Assembly (NCBI GenBank): GCA_947489665.1
Contig: CANLEH010000001.1
Coordinates: forward strand, 62,001 to 126,000
DNA: 64,000 bases
From: an uncultured Roseicyclus sp.
GTDB lineage: Bacteria > Pseudomonadota > Alphaproteobacteria > Rhodobacterales > Rhodobacteraceae
Direction of reading: 5' to 3'
The notes beneath the pieces are model-generated. The model was not told where the DNA came from. It ran no database searches and worked only from the letters and a program-made list of their open reading frames with translations. Every line of letters begins with the position of its first letter. Position 1 is the stretch's first letter. The translations under genes were made by a program, and so were the position numbers. Below are positions 44,152-54,590 of the stretch, piece after piece.

Positions 44152-44919
44152 TTAAGCCGGCTCACTCACCGAATTTCGCTTATTCGGTGATTTTCCAAGA
44201 ATGATCATGCCAAGCAGGTCGTCATCCGTGACGTCCGAAGTATTTACCGTTCCGACCAATTTGCCGTTTTTCATTACGCTCGCCCGATCGCAGAGCTTCA
44301 GAACTTGGTGCACATCGTGGTCGATCAGAAAGATGCCGATGCCCTCGGCCTTCAGTTGTTCGATCAACTCAGCCACCATCTGGGTTTCCTGAGGGCCAAG
44401 CGCGGCTGTCGGTTCGTCCATGATCAAGATGCGCGCATTGAAGTACACGGCACGCGCGATTGCCACGGATTGGCGCTGGCCGCCGGAAAGCGCTGAGACG
44501 GGTGCACTGAACTTCTGGAAATTCGGGTTCAGGCGGCCCATGATTTTGCGCGTTTCCGCTTCCATCGCATCGTCGTCGACGAGGCCGAGTTTGGTCGTTA
44601 GCTCGCGACCCAGAAACAAGTTAGCAGACGCATCGAGGTTATCGGCCAAAGCCAGTGTCTGGTAGATTGTCTCGACGTTGTAGGATCGTGCTTCCCGCGG
44701 GTTGGTGATCGTGGCCTTTTTCCCGTCGATATAGATTTCGCCACTGTCGGGCGTGTAGGCCCCGGAAAGCATCTTTATGAGCGTCGATTTACCTGCACCG
44801 TTGTGGCCAAGCAGGCCCACAACTTCACCTGGATGGAGATCTACACTGACATCATCCACAGCGCGAACACCGCCGAATGAAATCGACATATTTCGCATTT
44901 CTACAAGGGGGGGTGTCAT
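44152..44919 (-). CDS. xylG: Xylose ABC transporter ATP-binding protein, single-domain type
   Basis: The 255-residue protein has Walker [10 protein letters not shown], the signature [14 protein letters not shown] and Walker [14 protein letters not shown]. Sugar ATPases of the E. coli XylG type carry two such domains (about 510 residues); this one has only one, like FrcA of Sinorhizobium, so it should act as a dimer. It ends the xylF-xylH-xylG run, two bases after xylH. Confidence 0.9.
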   Translation of the reverse strand: MTPPLVEMRNMSISFGGVRAVDDVSVDLHPGEVVGLLGHNGAGKSTLIKMLSGAYTPDSGEIYIDGKKATITNPREARSYNVETIYQTLALADNLDASANLFLGRELTTKLGLVDDDAMEAETRKIMGRLNPNFQKFSAPVSALSGGQRQSVAIARAVYFNARILIMDEPTAALGPQETQMVAELIEQLKAEGIGIFLIDHDVHQVLKLCDRASVMKNGKLVGTVNTSDVTDDDLLGMIILGKSPNKRNSVSEPA

Positions 44920-44920
44920 C

Positions 44921-46216
44921 TCAGCGCGCTCCCAGACGTTTGCGGTAGATTGTGTCGATCAGGACAGCCAGCACCAAGACGACACCAACGACGATATTCT
45001 GATAGGGCGTCGGCATACCGACCATTGCCATGCCGGATTGCAGGCTTTGCATGATCAGCGCGCCAAGGATCGCACCATAGATCGTACCTGCGCCGCCTGC
45101 CAAAGCGGTGCCGCCGATGACAGCGGCGGCGATGACGCGCAATTCGTCCAACGTGCCAATGTCGTTGGTGTGGTTCGCCAGACGCGCCGAGGCAACGACC
45201 GCAGACAGAGCGCATAGCACACCCATTATCGTGAAAATCTTGACGGTCAGAAGGCGTGTATTGATACCCGACAGCTCAGCTGCATCCGGGTTGCCGCCGG
45301 TCGCAAAGATGTAACGCCCCAAGCGGGTTTTGCGCGCGATCACAGTCATGATGATGGCCACGGCGATCAGAATGAAAACGGAGATCGGCAAACCGTATCC
45401 TTGCGTGAAGCCCTCTGGCATCACTTCTCCGTTTGCCTCGAACATGCGCTCAAGCCGGCGGCTTGGGATCTGGTAGGCATTCAGGATTGCGATGAATCCG
45501 AGGATCGAGGCCGCTGCCAAAGTGGACATGACTACTTCGGCCCAGACAGGCTTAACTTCAAAGCCATGTCGCAGTTTCGCGCGTCGACCAGCCCACATCG
45601 CGGCAACGGCGGCCGTGGCCAGGATGACCCCCACGGCCCAAGACAGGCTTGGGCCGAGGGTGCCATTGGTTCCGCCAAACACCAGGAAGGTCGAATCGAG
45701 CGGACCAATCGTTGCGCCGTTGGTCAGGAACCAGGCGACGTTGCGCCACACAAGGAACCCCCCAAGCGTCACGATGAAGGCCGGAATTGCGAGGTATCCA
45801 ATCAAATAGCCCTGAAATGCGCCGATCACCGCGCCGGCCAAAAGACCCACAAGGATTGTTATGATCCACGTTGCGGGATGGTTAAGCCCGAAGCCAAGCA
45901 ACTGAGGCAGAATGTCCGTCTGCGTCATCGCCATGATGGCCGAGCAGGTTGCCAGCAGCGCGCCGACGGACAGATCGATGTGTCGGTTAACAATCACAAA
46001 CACCATGCCACAAGCCATGATCGCGACCGAAACTGTCTGGATCGTCAGGTTGAATATGTTGCGGGGCGTCAAGAAACGACCCTCGGTGATCACGTTGAAG
46101 AGGATGCACAGCACCAAGAAGGCGGCAATCATTCCAAGAAGGCGGGTATCCAATCCGAGCTTCTTGAAGAGCGATGTCTCCGCAGGGGGCGGGGACAAGT
46201 CGGCGGTGTCAGTCAT
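44921..46216 (-). CDS. xylH: Xylose ABC transporter permease XylH
   Basis: The 431-residue membrane protein has ten or more helices and the family opening of sugar permeases ([32 protein letters not shown] shortened here to [16 protein letters not shown]). The cytoplasmic coupling segment is [15 protein letters not shown] loop of about 70 residues in the middle (residues 195-265) is typical for XylH. It lies 94 bases downstream of xylF, with an intervening hairpin. Confidence 0.93.
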   Translation of the reverse strand: MTDTADLSPPPAETSLFKKLGLDTRLLGMIAAFLVLCILFNVITEGRFLTPRNIFNLTIQTVSVAIMACGMVFVIVNRHIDLSVGALLATCSAIMAMTQTDILPQLLGFGLNHPATWIITILVGLLAGAVIGAFQGYLIGYLAIPAFIVTLGGFLVWRNVAWFLTNGATIGPLDSTFLVFGGTNGTLGPSLSWAVGVILATAAVAAMWAGRRAKLRHGFEVKPVWAEVVMSTLAAASILGFIAILNAYQIPSRRLERMFEANGEVMPEGFTQGYGLPISVFILIAVAIIMTVIARKTRLGRYIFATGGNPDAAELSGINTRLLTVKIFTIMGVLCALSAVVASARLANHTNDIGTLDELRVIAAAVIGGTALAGGAGTIYGAILGALIMQSLQSGMAMVGMPTPYQNIVVGVVLVLAVLIDTIYRKRLGAR

Positions 46217-46251
46217 GGCCAGCTCCGGCGCGTTGTACGTTTGACAATAAT

Positions 46252-46284
46252 AGACGCCCCATCCCCCTTTGAGATGGGGCGTCT
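46252..46284 (-). terminator. Hairpin between xylF and xylH
   Basis: A perfect 12-bp stem (AGACGCCCCATC and GATGGGGCGTCT) with a 9-base loop follows the xylF stop codon, then ATTATTGTC. It is a partial terminator or a stabiliser that raises xylF over xylHG, as with the dctP hairpin. Confidence 0.7.
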
Positions 46285-46310
46285 AAATCACTTAGCACCA
46301 ATCAATGTGA

Positions 46311-47339
46311 TCAGTTACAGGGCGCGGGGCCGTCCGTGACACCTTGGCAGAGTGCATCAAGCTCGATCCAGCCCGCATCCACGACGACCGACAGGTTTTC
46401 CGCCGTGATCGGGACAGGCGTCAGGAACATCGAGGTCATGGTAACGCCACCTGGCGAGGTCCATTCCTGTGCACCCTCGATGTCGCCCATCGCAGCGCCG
46501 CCGGCCAATGCCACGGCGATTTCGGCCGCCGCGCGGCCCAAATCACGGGCATCTTTCCAAACCGAAACGGTCTGCGTGCCAAGAGCCACCCGGTTCAGTG
46601 CGGCATGGTCACCGTCCTGACCCGAGACAGGGATGCCGTCCATGCCCTGTGCGGCAAGGGCTGCGACAACGCCGCCAGCGGTGCCGTCGTTTGAGGCGAC
46701 AACCGCATCAACCTCGTTGTCCACAGCCGTCAGGATCTGTTCCATATTGCGCTGTGCGTTCGCAGGTAGCCAACCATCCGTATAGGCCTCGCCAACAATG
46801 GTGATCGCGCCGGACGCAACGGCATCGGCAAGGATTTCATCCTGGCCGCCCCGCAGGAAGTCTGCGTTCGGGTCGGTGGGCGAGCCCATGATCATGACGT
46901 AGTTGCCTTCAGGTTGTGCCGCGAAAACCTCGCGTGCCTGCATCCGGCCAACCTCGACATTGTCAAAAGTCAGATAGAAGGCGCGGTCATCCTCAATCAG
47001 TCGGTCATAGGCAACAACCGGAATGCCCTCGTCAGCGGCCAGTTGAACGGCTGGTCCGATGGCTGCGGCGTCTTGGGCTAGGATAATCAGGGCATCAACG
47101 CCCTGTGCGATCAGGCTTTCAACGTCAGAAAGCTGACGTGAAGATGAGGATTGGGCGTCCGCCGAAAGATAACCCGCACCAGCAGCTTCCAGCGCCGCAA
47201 CAATCGCCGCTTCGTCGGTCTGCCAACGCTCTTCCTGGAAATTCGACCAGCTCACACCAACGGTGATGTCCTGCGCGAAGACGGCGGTTGTAGCCATAAT
47301 CGACATGGCCCCGGCGGCCAGAAGTGATTTGATATTCAT
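46311..47339 (-). CDS. xylF: Xylose-binding periplasmic protein XylF
   Basis: XylF captures D-xylose in the periplasm for XylHG. The protein of about 342 residues has a signal peptide (ending AVFA, residue 22). Its sequence follows E. coli XylF closely: NFQEERWQTDEAAI, DALIILAQDAAAIGPAVQ, VVAYDRLIEDDRAFYLTFDN and VVASNDGTAGG. I chose the ATG at 47339 because of a GGGAGG site six bases upstream; a 50-codon upstream extension is not credible. Its promoter region is shared with xylR. Confidence 0.95.
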   Translation of the reverse strand: MNIKSLLAAGAMSIMATTAVFAQDITVGVSWSNFQEERWQTDEAAIVAALEAAGAGYLSADAQSSSSRQLSDVESLIAQGVDALIILAQDAAAIGPAVQLAADEGIPVVAYDRLIEDDRAFYLTFDNVEVGRMQAREVFAAQPEGNYVMIMGSPTDPNADFLRGGQDEILADAVASGAITIVGEAYTDGWLPANAQRNMEQILTAVDNEVDAVVASNDGTAGGVVAALAAQGMDGIPVSGQDGDHAALNRVALGTQTVSVWKDARDLGRAAAEIAVALAGGAAMGDIEGAQEWTSPGGVTMTSMFLTPVPITAENLSVVVDAGWIELDALCQGVTDGPAPCN

Positions 47340-47411
47340 GATGTCCTCCCATGGTTTCCGCGCAGGCCTTTTCGGCATTTGCCACGACGGGCTTTGCGCT
47401 CGCAAAACTTC

Positions 47412-47448
47412 TAGCATATTTTTTTCATGACACAAATTAAATATGCTA
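47412..47448. promoter_or_regulatory. Probable XylR operator at xylF
   Basis: Perfect 10-bp arms TAGCATATTT and AAATATGCTA with a 17-base centre lie in the 205-bp xylF-xylR gap. The 11-base string TATTTTTTTCA (47417-47427) inside it recurs in the xylB promoter at 54366-54376. A ROK repressor gene begins 97 bases away. Binding is inference. Confidence 0.6.
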
Positions 47449-47544
47449 CCTTGTGTAAGGCACTCGTGAAATCTCAGGGACTTCCGCATAAAAAGTGTGT
47501 ATTTCGAGAAGGCTAGGGAATGAGAAGGGGAGGGTCCGCAATCG

Positions 47545-48735
47545 ATGCAAGATCAACGAGAAAGCGGTCGCCAGCAGGTGTTCGAAGCGATTCGGAACGC
47601 CAACCAAATCGCCAGGATTGATATCGCAAAGGCCACCTCGATCAGTCCCGCCACGGTCACGGCGATCACGTCGGAGCTCCTGTCAGCCGGTCTGATCACT
47701 GAGTTGCATTCTGATCCAGTTCCCGGGGTCGCAAAGCGTGGACGCCCGCGTGTCGCTTTGTCCGTGCGGGGCGATGCTTTTCTCATTGCCGGTATGAAGA
47801 TTGCAGATCGGCATGCTTCCGTTGTGTTGCTCGATTTCGTCGGCGAGACGATTGGCGAATACTCGCAACCCATTCCGAATGGTCAGATGGGTGCGGATGA
47901 GTTCGCGACGGTTATTCACGACGTTCTCCACGCTGCTTGCAACGAATGCGGAAGACGTCTTGAGGATGTTACCGGCCTTGGCCTCGGCATGGCTGGTCTG
48001 ATCGATGCTGCGCGAAATTTCGTCTATTGGTCCCCGAGCCTGAAGGCGCGCAACGTTGAGTTTGGCGAAGCGTTGTCCAACGTTCTGCCAATGCCGGTCT
48101 TTCTTGATAATGACGCGAACCTTGTCGCCAAGGCCGAACAGCATTTCGGTGAAGGGCAGGGTGAGACCGATTTCATCGTCATTACGATCGAACAAGGTGT
48201 CGGAATGGGCATCGTGATCGGCAACGAAATCTACCGCGGGGAGCGGGGCTGCGGCGCGGAGCTGGGACACACCAAAGTCCAGCTTGAAGGGGCGATGTGC
48301 CGCTGTGGTCAGCGCGGATGTTTGGAAGCCTATGTTGGTGACTATGCCCTGCTACGAGAGGCCTCGGTACACGGGCAAGGCATCCCGCACGATAGTGTCG
48401 CAGCCCTATACGCCCATGCGAAGGCCGGTGATGCGACTGCGCTGAGCATCTTTGAGCGCGCCGGTCGTATGCTTGGAATGGGATTGGTCAACGTGATCAA
48501 CATCTTCGATCCCAAATTGGTTATTTTGTCGGGTGAGCAAGCCTCGCTGGATTTCTTTGACGGCGATCGCTTGCTGGAGTGGGTAAAATCCAGTGTAGTC
48601 CAGGTCGATGCCCCCCTGCCCGAAATCCGCGTGCACCGTTGGGGCGACCTTATGTGGGCCAAAGGTGCAGCTGCCTATGCGATTGAAGCCGTGACCCGGC
48701 AGAAAATAAAGGGGCTGTCGCGTGATGCGGCCTAA
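47545..48735 (+). CDS. xylR: ROK-family repressor of xylose genes
   Basis: The 396-residue protein has an N-terminal winged helix-turn-helix (about 10-60, ARIDIAKATSISPATVTAITSE), then a ROK sugar-kinase-like fold (DNDANLVAKAE). The zinc-binding cluster CRCGQRGCLEAY is typical of ROK proteins. It is divergent to xylF and near xylAB, so it most likely responds to xylose. A GGGGAGGG site lies 11 bases upstream of the ATG. Overlaps the next gene. Confidence 0.88.
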   Translation: MQDQRESGRQQVFEAIRNANQIARIDIAKATSISPATVTAITSELLSAGLITELHSDPVPGVAKRGRPRVALSVRGDAFLIAGMKIADRHASVVLLDFVGETIGEYSQPIPNGQMGADEFATVIHDVLHAACNECGRRLEDVTGLGLGMAGLIDAARNFVYWSPSLKARNVEFGEALSNVLPMPVFLDNDANLVAKAEQHFGEGQGETDFIVITIEQGVGMGIVIGNEIYRGERGCGAELGHTKVQLEGAMCRCGQRGCLEAYVGDYALLREASVHGQGIPHDSVAALYAHAKAGDATALSIFERAGRMLGMGLVNVINIFDPKLVILSGEQASLDFFDGDRLLEWVKSSVVQVDAPLPEIRVHRWGDLMWAKGAAAYAIEAVTRQKIKGLSRDAA

Positions 48736-50233
48736 GATTGCGGCAATCGGTCTTTGCATCGCGCTGCCGGTATCGGCCGAACCGATTTTTGAGCCGCGAG
48801 AAATTGCGCCGCATATCTACACGGGCGGCTGGGAATTCTTTGTCGGTGGCGGGCTTTCAAGTTTTGACTGCAACGGTGACGCCTTGCCCGAACTCTTGGC
48901 GGCAGGGGGCGAAAACCCAGCACAGCTTTTCTTGAACCAAAGCGACGAGGATTTGCGTTTCGAAGCCATCGACAGCGCCCTGTCTGTTACGCAAGTGATC
49001 GGAACCTATCCGCTCGACATCGACAGTGATGGACACATGGACCTCGTGATCCTGCGTGTTGGGCAGAACCAGATCTTTCGTGGTGTCGGCGCATGTGAAT
49101 TCGAACTTTGGGATCGGGTTCCCTTGCCGGACGACGACAGCTGGACGACTGCATTCTCCGCGACTTGGGAACGCGATAATTCCTTGCCCACACTCGCCTT
49201 TGGAAACTACGTAGATAGATCCGATCCAAGTGGCCCGTTTGGCACCTGCGCCCCCAATCAGCTCTATCGCCCCGACGGAGATACCTATTTCGCTCCAGTG
49301 TTTTTGGAGCCAGGGTTCTGCGCCTTGTCCATGTTGTTTTCAGATTGGGCACGCCAGGGTCATTCAGACCTACGTGTTTCAAACGATCGGCACTATTACG
49401 TGCGTGATGGGGCTGAGCAACTGTGGGCGATGGAGGCTGAACCGCGCCTCTACTCCGAAGATGACGGCTGGATGCGCCATCAGCTTTGGGGCATGGGCAT
49501 TGCTTCGCATGACATTGATGGCGACGGATGGTCCGAGGTCTATCTGACCTCCATGGGCGATCAGCGCTTGCAACTGCGCGACCCCGAAGTCGCTACGCCA
49601 ACCTACACGGATGCGCCCTTTGACCGAGGCGCGACCGCGCATCGTCCCTTTACGGGCGGCGATGGACGCCCGTCCACCGGCTGGCACCCTGCCTTTGGGG
49701 ACGTCGACAACGACGGCTTGGTCGATCTGTTTGTCACCAAAGGGAACGTGGAACAAATGCCTGGCAGCGCAATGGACGACCCCAACAACCTGCTGCGTGG
49801 ACTGCCAGATGGTTCCTTTGTTGAGGTGGGGCTTCAGGCTGGAATTGCCACGATGGAGCGCTCGCGCGGTGCGGTGCTGACTGATCTGAACAGCGATGGG
49901 TTGCTTGACATTGCTGTCGTCAATCGTGGTGCGCCGATGGAACTCTACCAAAACGTCACCGAAAATGTGGGAGCATGGCTTTCGATTGACCTTCGGCAAA
50001 CCGGCGCCAATGCGAGAGCTGTGGGCGCTTATGTTGAACTTCGGGCGGGGGAGCGTTTGTGGACCCAAGAACTAACCGTCGGTGGCGGCCATGCTGGGGG
50101 TAGTGCAGGACCGCTGCATTTCGGATTGGGTTCGTCTGAACTTGTCGACGTGACAGTGTTTTGGCCGGACGGATCAACAAGCGAGCATCCCGACGTAATG
50201 GCCAATCTGCGCGTCACGTTAGAGCGCCCCTAG
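48725..50233 (+). CDS. Exported CRTAC1-type protein with FG-GAP/VCBS repeats and UnbV/ASPIC domain
   Basis: The protein of about 502 residues has a signal peptide (to about 19, PVSAEP). Calcium-binding repeat motifs recur: DCNGD, DIDSDG, DIDGDG, DVDNDG and DLNSDG. The C-terminal 110 residues are the UnbV/ASPIC domain (NVGAWLSIDLRQTGANARAVGAYVEL pattern, then GGGHAGGSAGP). These proteins are exported, usually beta-propellers, and their function is unclear. It overlaps xylR by 11 bases and meets the peroxidase gene tail to tail, sharing the bases CTAG as stop codons. A GTG at 48722 is an alternative start. Confidence 0.82.
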   Translation: MRPKIAAIGLCIALPVSAEPIFEPREIAPHIYTGGWEFFVGGGLSSFDCNGDALPELLAAGGENPAQLFLNQSDEDLRFEAIDSALSVTQVIGTYPLDIDSDGHMDLVILRVGQNQIFRGVGACEFELWDRVPLPDDDSWTTAFSATWERDNSLPTLAFGNYVDRSDPSGPFGTCAPNQLYRPDGDTYFAPVFLEPGFCALSMLFSDWARQGHSDLRVSNDRHYYVRDGAEQLWAMEAEPRLYSEDDGWMRHQLWGMGIASHDIDGDGWSEVYLTSMGDQRLQLRDPEVATPTYTDAPFDRGATAHRPFTGGDGRPSTGWHPAFGDVDNDGLVDLFVTKGNVEQMPGSAMDDPNNLLRGLPDGSFVEVGLQAGIATMERSRGAVLTDLNSDGLLDIAVVNRGAPMELYQNVTENVGAWLSIDLRQTGANARAVGAYVELRAGERLWTQELTVGGGHAGGSAGPLHFGLGSSELVDVTVFWPDGSTSEHPDVMANLRVTLERP

Positions 50234-51570
50234 CGCGGCACGTCTAACCCGCTGGGAACGTTGTTGGGTACGCCATACCGTCCAATCAAAGAGGTTTCGT
50301 CCGTCAGGGCCTGTAGAAAGGCGATCAAGTCGGAAATCTCAACCTCACTGAGCGTTTGAGGCGCAAGCTCGTTTGCCGCAGCGATTTCAGCCATTGCTTC
50401 CGGATCGTCCAGTACCCGCCAATCGTCCGAGCCCGGAAGGTTCGGAAGAATGGCTTGCGTGCGATCATATGCGTACAGTGAGGCAACCGGATCAAGATGA
50501 TGGCGGATCACGGCCTCTAGCGTCGCGTACGCGCCGGAATGACCATAAGGTGCAGTCTCGGCCACATTGCGTAAGGATGGCGTGCGGAACGCATAGGCAT
50601 CCTCAGGATTACCCGTCACGCGCATTCGCCCAATGTCGAGAGCATGGTCCTCAAACCGGGCTGCCTTTCCGGGCCCAAGTTGCGGCATCGCTATGGGATG
50701 GAAATCGTGATCAGTCTGGAATTGCCCGGAATGGCACGCCGCGCACCCTGCGGCGCCATAGAACAGATCCATGCCACCCATTGCGGCTGCGCTCAAAGAA
50801 CCCTCGCCACGCAGATACCGATCGAACGGGCTGTCATCCGCCCGCCATTCCACGGCGATGAACTCTGCCAAAAGATCAGAGATATCTGTGAAGCCGATCT
50901 GATGACCTTCACCGTAGATCGCTTCGATACGGGCTTGGTAATCCGGCACGGCCCCAACGCGGGCAGAGATTTGGTCCCATGCACCTCCTTCAAGCGAAAG
51001 GTGTCCCAAACGCACGGATTGGGCGATCGGGTTCTCGGAATAGTGCCCGGCCATCTCGTCGGCGGACAAAACCGGAAACATGGCCTGTGCCGAAAGAACA
51101 GACGCAAACCCGTCGGTCATCGCATCGCCCAGGGGCGTACGAATACCGTTTGGACGTGTCGGATCGGCTTCCAATCGCCCATCGTGAAACATTACGCTGA
51201 ATTCCTCGGCGCCCAGATTGAACAGGGCAGGGGAGTGCCTTGGGATGCGTTGTTCCGGAAGATTGTCCGGATCGACTCGCCGCTCCGGCCCTAAGCCGAA
51301 GGCTCCATCGCCAAGCCCCAATGATAGCCCGTCAGATGTTGCGAAACGCGGGTGGTGGCATGTCGCGCAAGCCACGCTTTCGTTGCCCGACAGGATCGGG
51401 TCAAAGAACAGGAGCTGCCCTAGCTCCACGCGCTCAGGTGCGAATTCGCCAAATTCGGCCATCTCAAAGCGCAGAAGGTCGGCCGGGTCAGCGAGCAGGG
51501 GGAAAGGCAATGCCAGCACGGCGATGCCCAAACCGCGTGTGATGAGCTGCTTCCTTGACCCAGAAGGCAT
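50230..51570 (-). CDS. Di-haem cytochrome c peroxidase/MauG family protein
   Basis: The 446-residue protein has a signal peptide (to about residue 27) and two c-type haem sites: CATCH at 68-72 and CAACH at 276-280. The overall layout (FDPILSGNESVACATCHHPRFATSD pattern, then TPSLRNVAETAPYGHSGAYATLE) is that of the periplasmic bacterial cytochrome c peroxidase/MauG family. The start codon is three bases after the xylA stop (TGACCCATG), so it is in the xylBA operon. Whether it removes peroxide or modifies a partner protein cannot be decided from sequence. Confidence 0.88.
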   Translation of the reverse strand: MPSGSRKQLITRGLGIAVLALPFPLLADPADLLRFEMAEFGEFAPERVELGQLLFFDPILSGNESVACATCHHPRFATSDGLSLGLGDGAFGLGPERRVDPDNLPEQRIPRHSPALFNLGAEEFSVMFHDGRLEADPTRPNGIRTPLGDAMTDGFASVLSAQAMFPVLSADEMAGHYSENPIAQSVRLGHLSLEGGAWDQISARVGAVPDYQARIEAIYGEGHQIGFTDISDLLAEFIAVEWRADDSPFDRYLRGEGSLSAAAMGGMDLFYGAAGCAACHSGQFQTDHDFHPIAMPQLGPGKAARFEDHALDIGRMRVTGNPEDAYAFRTPSLRNVAETAPYGHSGAYATLEAVIRHHLDPVASLYAYDRTQAILPNLPGSDDWRVLDDPEAMAEIAAANELAPQTLSEVEISDLIAFLQALTDETSLIGRYGVPNNVPSGLDVPR

Positions 51571-51573
51571 GGG

Positions 51574-52887
51574 TCAAACGTACCCGTTGACGATGTTCTC
51601 CAGCAACTCCTGCCGACCGGATTTGGCGACAGGTTGGATATCCTTCGCCAGAACCTCGGCCTCAATCTCTTCAAAGGACCGTTTGCCTGCCAGCATGTCT
51701 TGCGCTTCGGGCGTGTCCCAACCGGCATATCGCGCGTCCAAGGGGGCAGACAAAGCGCCATCTTCAATCATCGCCGCCGCCGCTTTCACAGCACGGGCGC
51801 ACACGTCCATCCCACCAATGTGCGCTATCAAAAGATCTTCCGGTTCGATCGATTGGCGGCGGAGCTTGGCATCAAAATTGGTACCGCCACTGGTGAAGCC
51901 ACCGCCTTGCAGGATGTGGTAATAGGCAAGTGCGACTTCAGGAACTGAGTTCGGGAACTGATCCGTATCCCAACCGGACTGGTAGTCGTTCCGGTTCATG
52001 TCGATGGACCCAAAAATTCCAAGCGCCTGAGCCATTGCAATCTCATGCTCGAACGTGTGTCCCGCCAGGATCGCATGGCCTTGCTCGATGTTCACTTTGA
52101 TTTCATTCTCAAGCCCATGGCGCTTCAGAAAGCCATATACCGTCGCAACGTCGAAATCGTATTGATGCTTCGACGGTTCTTGTGGCTTGGGTTCGATCAG
52201 GATGGTGCCCTTAAACCCGATCCTGTGCTTGTGCTCGACCACCAAATTCATGAACCGACCCATCTGCGCATCTTCGCGGCCAAGATCCGTGTTCAGAAGC
52301 GTCTCATACCCTTCGCGGCCGCCCCAAAGCACGTAGTTCTCTCCGTTCAAAGCATGCGTGGCATCCATGCACGCTTTCACGGTGGCCGCTGCGAAGGCGA
52401 AGACTTCGGGGTCAGGGTTCGTGGAGGCACCGCCCATGAAACGGCGATTTGACGTCATATTGGCCGTGCCCCACAGCAGCTTTGTGCCCGTTTCCTCCAT
52501 CTTGCCGGCGAAATATTCAGTCATCACCTGCAGATCGCGAAGGTTGTCGGCGTGACTGTCGTGTTCAGGCCGCACGTCGTAATCATGGAAGCAGAAGTAC
52601 GGCGCTTTCAATAGTTGGAACATGTCGAACGCGGCATCTGCTTTCATGCGGCACAAATCCATCGTGTCGCCGGGGAACCAGGGGCGATCAAACGTCTGGC
52701 CGCCAAACGGGTCCGTGCCGGGCCATACGAAATTGTGCCAATAACAGACTGCGACGCGCAGGTGCTCCTCCATACGCTTGCCCATAACAACCTCATCAGG
52801 ATTGTAGTGCCGGAACGCGAGCGCCGAGGTGCTTTCGGGCCCTTCGAATGGAATGGAGTCGATGCCGGCAAAAAAACGTGAGCTCAT
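51574..52887 (-). CDS. xylA: Xylose isomerase
   Basis: XylA converts D-xylose to D-xylulose, with divalent metals, in the cytosol. The 437-residue length matches type II enzymes. Landmarks are [20 protein letters not shown] (shortened motif), the signature [16 protein letters not shown], and the metal-binding segment [15 protein letters not shown]. It overlaps xylB by ATGA and precedes the peroxidase gene by three bases. Confidence 0.97.
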   Translation of the reverse strand: MSSRFFAGIDSIPFEGPESTSALAFRHYNPDEVVMGKRMEEHLRVAVCYWHNFVWPGTDPFGGQTFDRPWFPGDTMDLCRMKADAAFDMFQLLKAPYFCFHDYDVRPEHDSHADNLRDLQVMTEYFAGKMEETGTKLLWGTANMTSNRRFMGGASTNPDPEVFAFAAATVKACMDATHALNGENYVLWGGREGYETLLNTDLGREDAQMGRFMNLVVEHKHRIGFKGTILIEPKPQEPSKHQYDFDVATVYGFLKRHGLENEIKVNIEQGHAILAGHTFEHEIAMAQALGIFGSIDMNRNDYQSGWDTDQFPNSVPEVALAYYHILQGGGFTSGGTNFDAKLRRQSIEPEDLLIAHIGGMDVCARAVKAAAAMIEDGALSAPLDARYAGWDTPEAQDMLAGKRSFEEIEAEVLAKDIQPVAKSGRQELLENIVNGYV

Positions 52888-54335
52888 GAGAGGGCTGCCT
52901 TTATGTTGGGATAGAGGGCCTGATATTGAGCGTAAGAGGCTTCGTACGCCGCGCTCAAAGAGCGATCAGGTTCAATGATATGGTCAATTTCGGGTTGGAC
53001 CATTGTGTCGGTGATGCTGTGCCCGTCACCCACCATCGCAAGCCGCACCGCGCCCAACGCGGCTCCGAACTCACCGTCAGCAGGGCGGGCCAGCGGAACG
53101 TCGAGGATCGTGGCAAGGGCGTGGAGCCAGTAGCTTGACTTCGTGCCGCCACCCACCGCGATTAACTGGTCGACCTGTGCGCCCGTTGACCTGAGGGCCC
53201 CGAGCGAGTCCCGTAGCGCAAAGCCTACGCCCTGCATGACCGCTGCTGTCAGGTCGCTTCGATCCTGGGCGATGTCCAATCCTATGAACCCGCCGCGTAT
53301 TTCCGCGTCGTTGTGCGGCGTGCGTTCACCGGAAAGGTACGGCAGGAAATGTGTGGCGCTCGGCGCTGTCGGGCAATCCGGCAATCGGCTGGCCAGCTTG
53401 GCAGGCTCTTCACCAACAAGGCGCCCAAGCCAATTCAGGGCGTCCGTTGCCGCGAGAATGACCCCCATCTGATACCACCGATCAGGAAGCGCGTGGCAGA
53501 AAGTGTGGACCGCAGTGTCCGGGTCCGGGCTGCAAGTGTCGCGTGCCGCGAGGATGACACCGGATGTTCCAAGCGACACGAAGGCCTGCCCCTCCTCCAC
53601 GCAACCGGATCCGCAGGCAGCGGCCGCATTGTCAGCCGCGCCACCGACAACTATTGCGGAGTGAGGGATACCAAACTCTTCAGCGACGGATGCACGCAAC
53701 GTGCCGGAAATCTCTGATCCCTCCACAAGATGCGGCATCTGCCCTAGGCGCATCCCACCTTTTGCTAGAAGAACCTCTGACCAATTGCGTCCCGCAACGT
53801 CACACCATGATGTGCCAGCCGCGTCTGACAAATCCGTTGCGTGCTGACCCGTAAGGTAGAGCCGCAAGTAATCCTTTGGCAGAATGACCTTAACGACCCG
53901 GTCAAACAGGTCCGCTTCCTGCGCGGCCATCCAAGCAAGCTTGGGCGCAGTGAATCCGGGAAACACAATATTCCCCGAAATTCTGCGAAACTGTGGATCG
54001 GAATCCAGCGCAGCGGCTTCGTTTGCTGAACGCGTATCATTCCACAGAATACACGGGCGAAGCACTTTGTCTGACCCATCAAGAGCGACTGCGCCGTGCA
54101 TTTGGCCGGAAAGCCCGATCGCACGCACACGGGCAAACGCCGTGGGGTTCTGGGCCCGCAAAGCCGACAGACAAGACCGCAGGCCATTGATCCAGTCTTC
54201 GGGGTCTTGTTCACTCCAACCCTGATGTGGGTTCTGAACAGTGAATGAAGCCGATGCAGAATCCACAGTTCGACCGGCATCATCTGTGAGCAAGGCGCGC
54301 AGACCCGACGTTCCAAGATCCAGACCGAGATACAT
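52884..54335 (-). CDS. xylB: Xylulokinase
   Basis: XylB phosphorylates D-xylulose to xylulose 5-phosphate for the pentose phosphate pathway. The protein of about 483 residues has the FGGY-kinase start [14 protein letters not shown], the [10 protein letters not shown] segment and the [11 protein letters not shown] and [14 protein letters not shown] motifs. I chose the ATG at 54335, with GGGAGGA five to six bases upstream, over the start 14 codons earlier. It heads the xylB-xylA-peroxidase unit and has an operator-like repeat upstream. Confidence 0.95.
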   Translation of the reverse strand: MYLGLDLGTSGLRALLTDDAGRTVDSASASFTVQNPHQGWSEQDPEDWINGLRSCLSALRAQNPTAFARVRAIGLSGQMHGAVALDGSDKVLRPCILWNDTRSANEAAALDSDPQFRRISGNIVFPGFTAPKLAWMAAQEADLFDRVVKVILPKDYLRLYLTGQHATDLSDAAGTSWCDVAGRNWSEVLLAKGGMRLGQMPHLVEGSEISGTLRASVAEEFGIPHSAIVVGGAADNAAAACGSGCVEEGQAFVSLGTSGVILAARDTCSPDPDTAVHTFCHALPDRWYQMGVILAATDALNWLGRLVGEEPAKLASRLPDCPTAPSATHFLPYLSGERTPHNDAEIRGGFIGLDIAQDRSDLTAAVMQGVGFALRDSLGALRSTGAQVDQLIAVGGGTKSSYWLHALATILDVPLARPADGEFGAALGAVRLAMVGDGHSITDTMVQPEIDHIIEPDRSLSAAYEASYAQYQALYPNIKAALS

Positions 54336-54364
54336 ATTCCTCCCAACGCGCCCGTTATGGCTAA

Positions 54365-54385
54365 TTATTTTTTTCACAAAAATAA
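54365..54385. promoter_or_regulatory. Probable XylR operator at xylB
   Basis: Arms TTATTTTT and AAAAATAA flank TTCAC, 30-50 bases upstream of the xylB ATG. The form TTA-T3...A3-TAA resembles the operators of ROK-type XylR in Bacillus, and the 11-base string TATTTTTTTCA is shared with the xylF site. Confidence 0.6.
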
Positions 54386-54509
54386 ATCAGCGAAAATGCG
54401 TTGAGTGTCAAGCCCGTGCCGCATGACACGCCGAGCGGAAGCGCATGCATTGTGGAGCGAGCAGGCCTGGGCCGCACAAGTTCTTTGGGTTTGATCCGCC
54501 CAAATGAAT

Positions 54510-54533
54510 GGGCGCCCATAACCTTGGGCGCCC
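54510..54533 (-). terminator. GC-rich hairpin between proW and xylB
   Basis: Two copies of the self-complementary GGGCGCCC separated by eight bases form an 8-bp stem. It is the second hairpin beyond the proW stop, without a U run. Confidence 0.5.
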
Positions 54534-54554
54534 TCAAATCTCGCTTTGCTGAAA

Positions 54555-54580
54555 CGGCCAAGTTTCCGTTTTTTTGGCCG
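54555..54580 (-). terminator. Hairpin after proW
   Basis: Arms CGGCCAA and TTGGCCG with a 12-base A-rich loop begin 11 bases beyond the proW stop codon, then TTTC follows. Likely the operon terminator, perhaps with the next hairpin. Confidence 0.6.
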
Positions 54581-54590
54581 AGAAAAGGCT

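Noticed and set aside
45401-46339. 312-codon rightward frame opposite xylH
   Set aside because: Antisense shadow; His/Asp/Arg-rich composition typical of the complement of a membrane protein gene.
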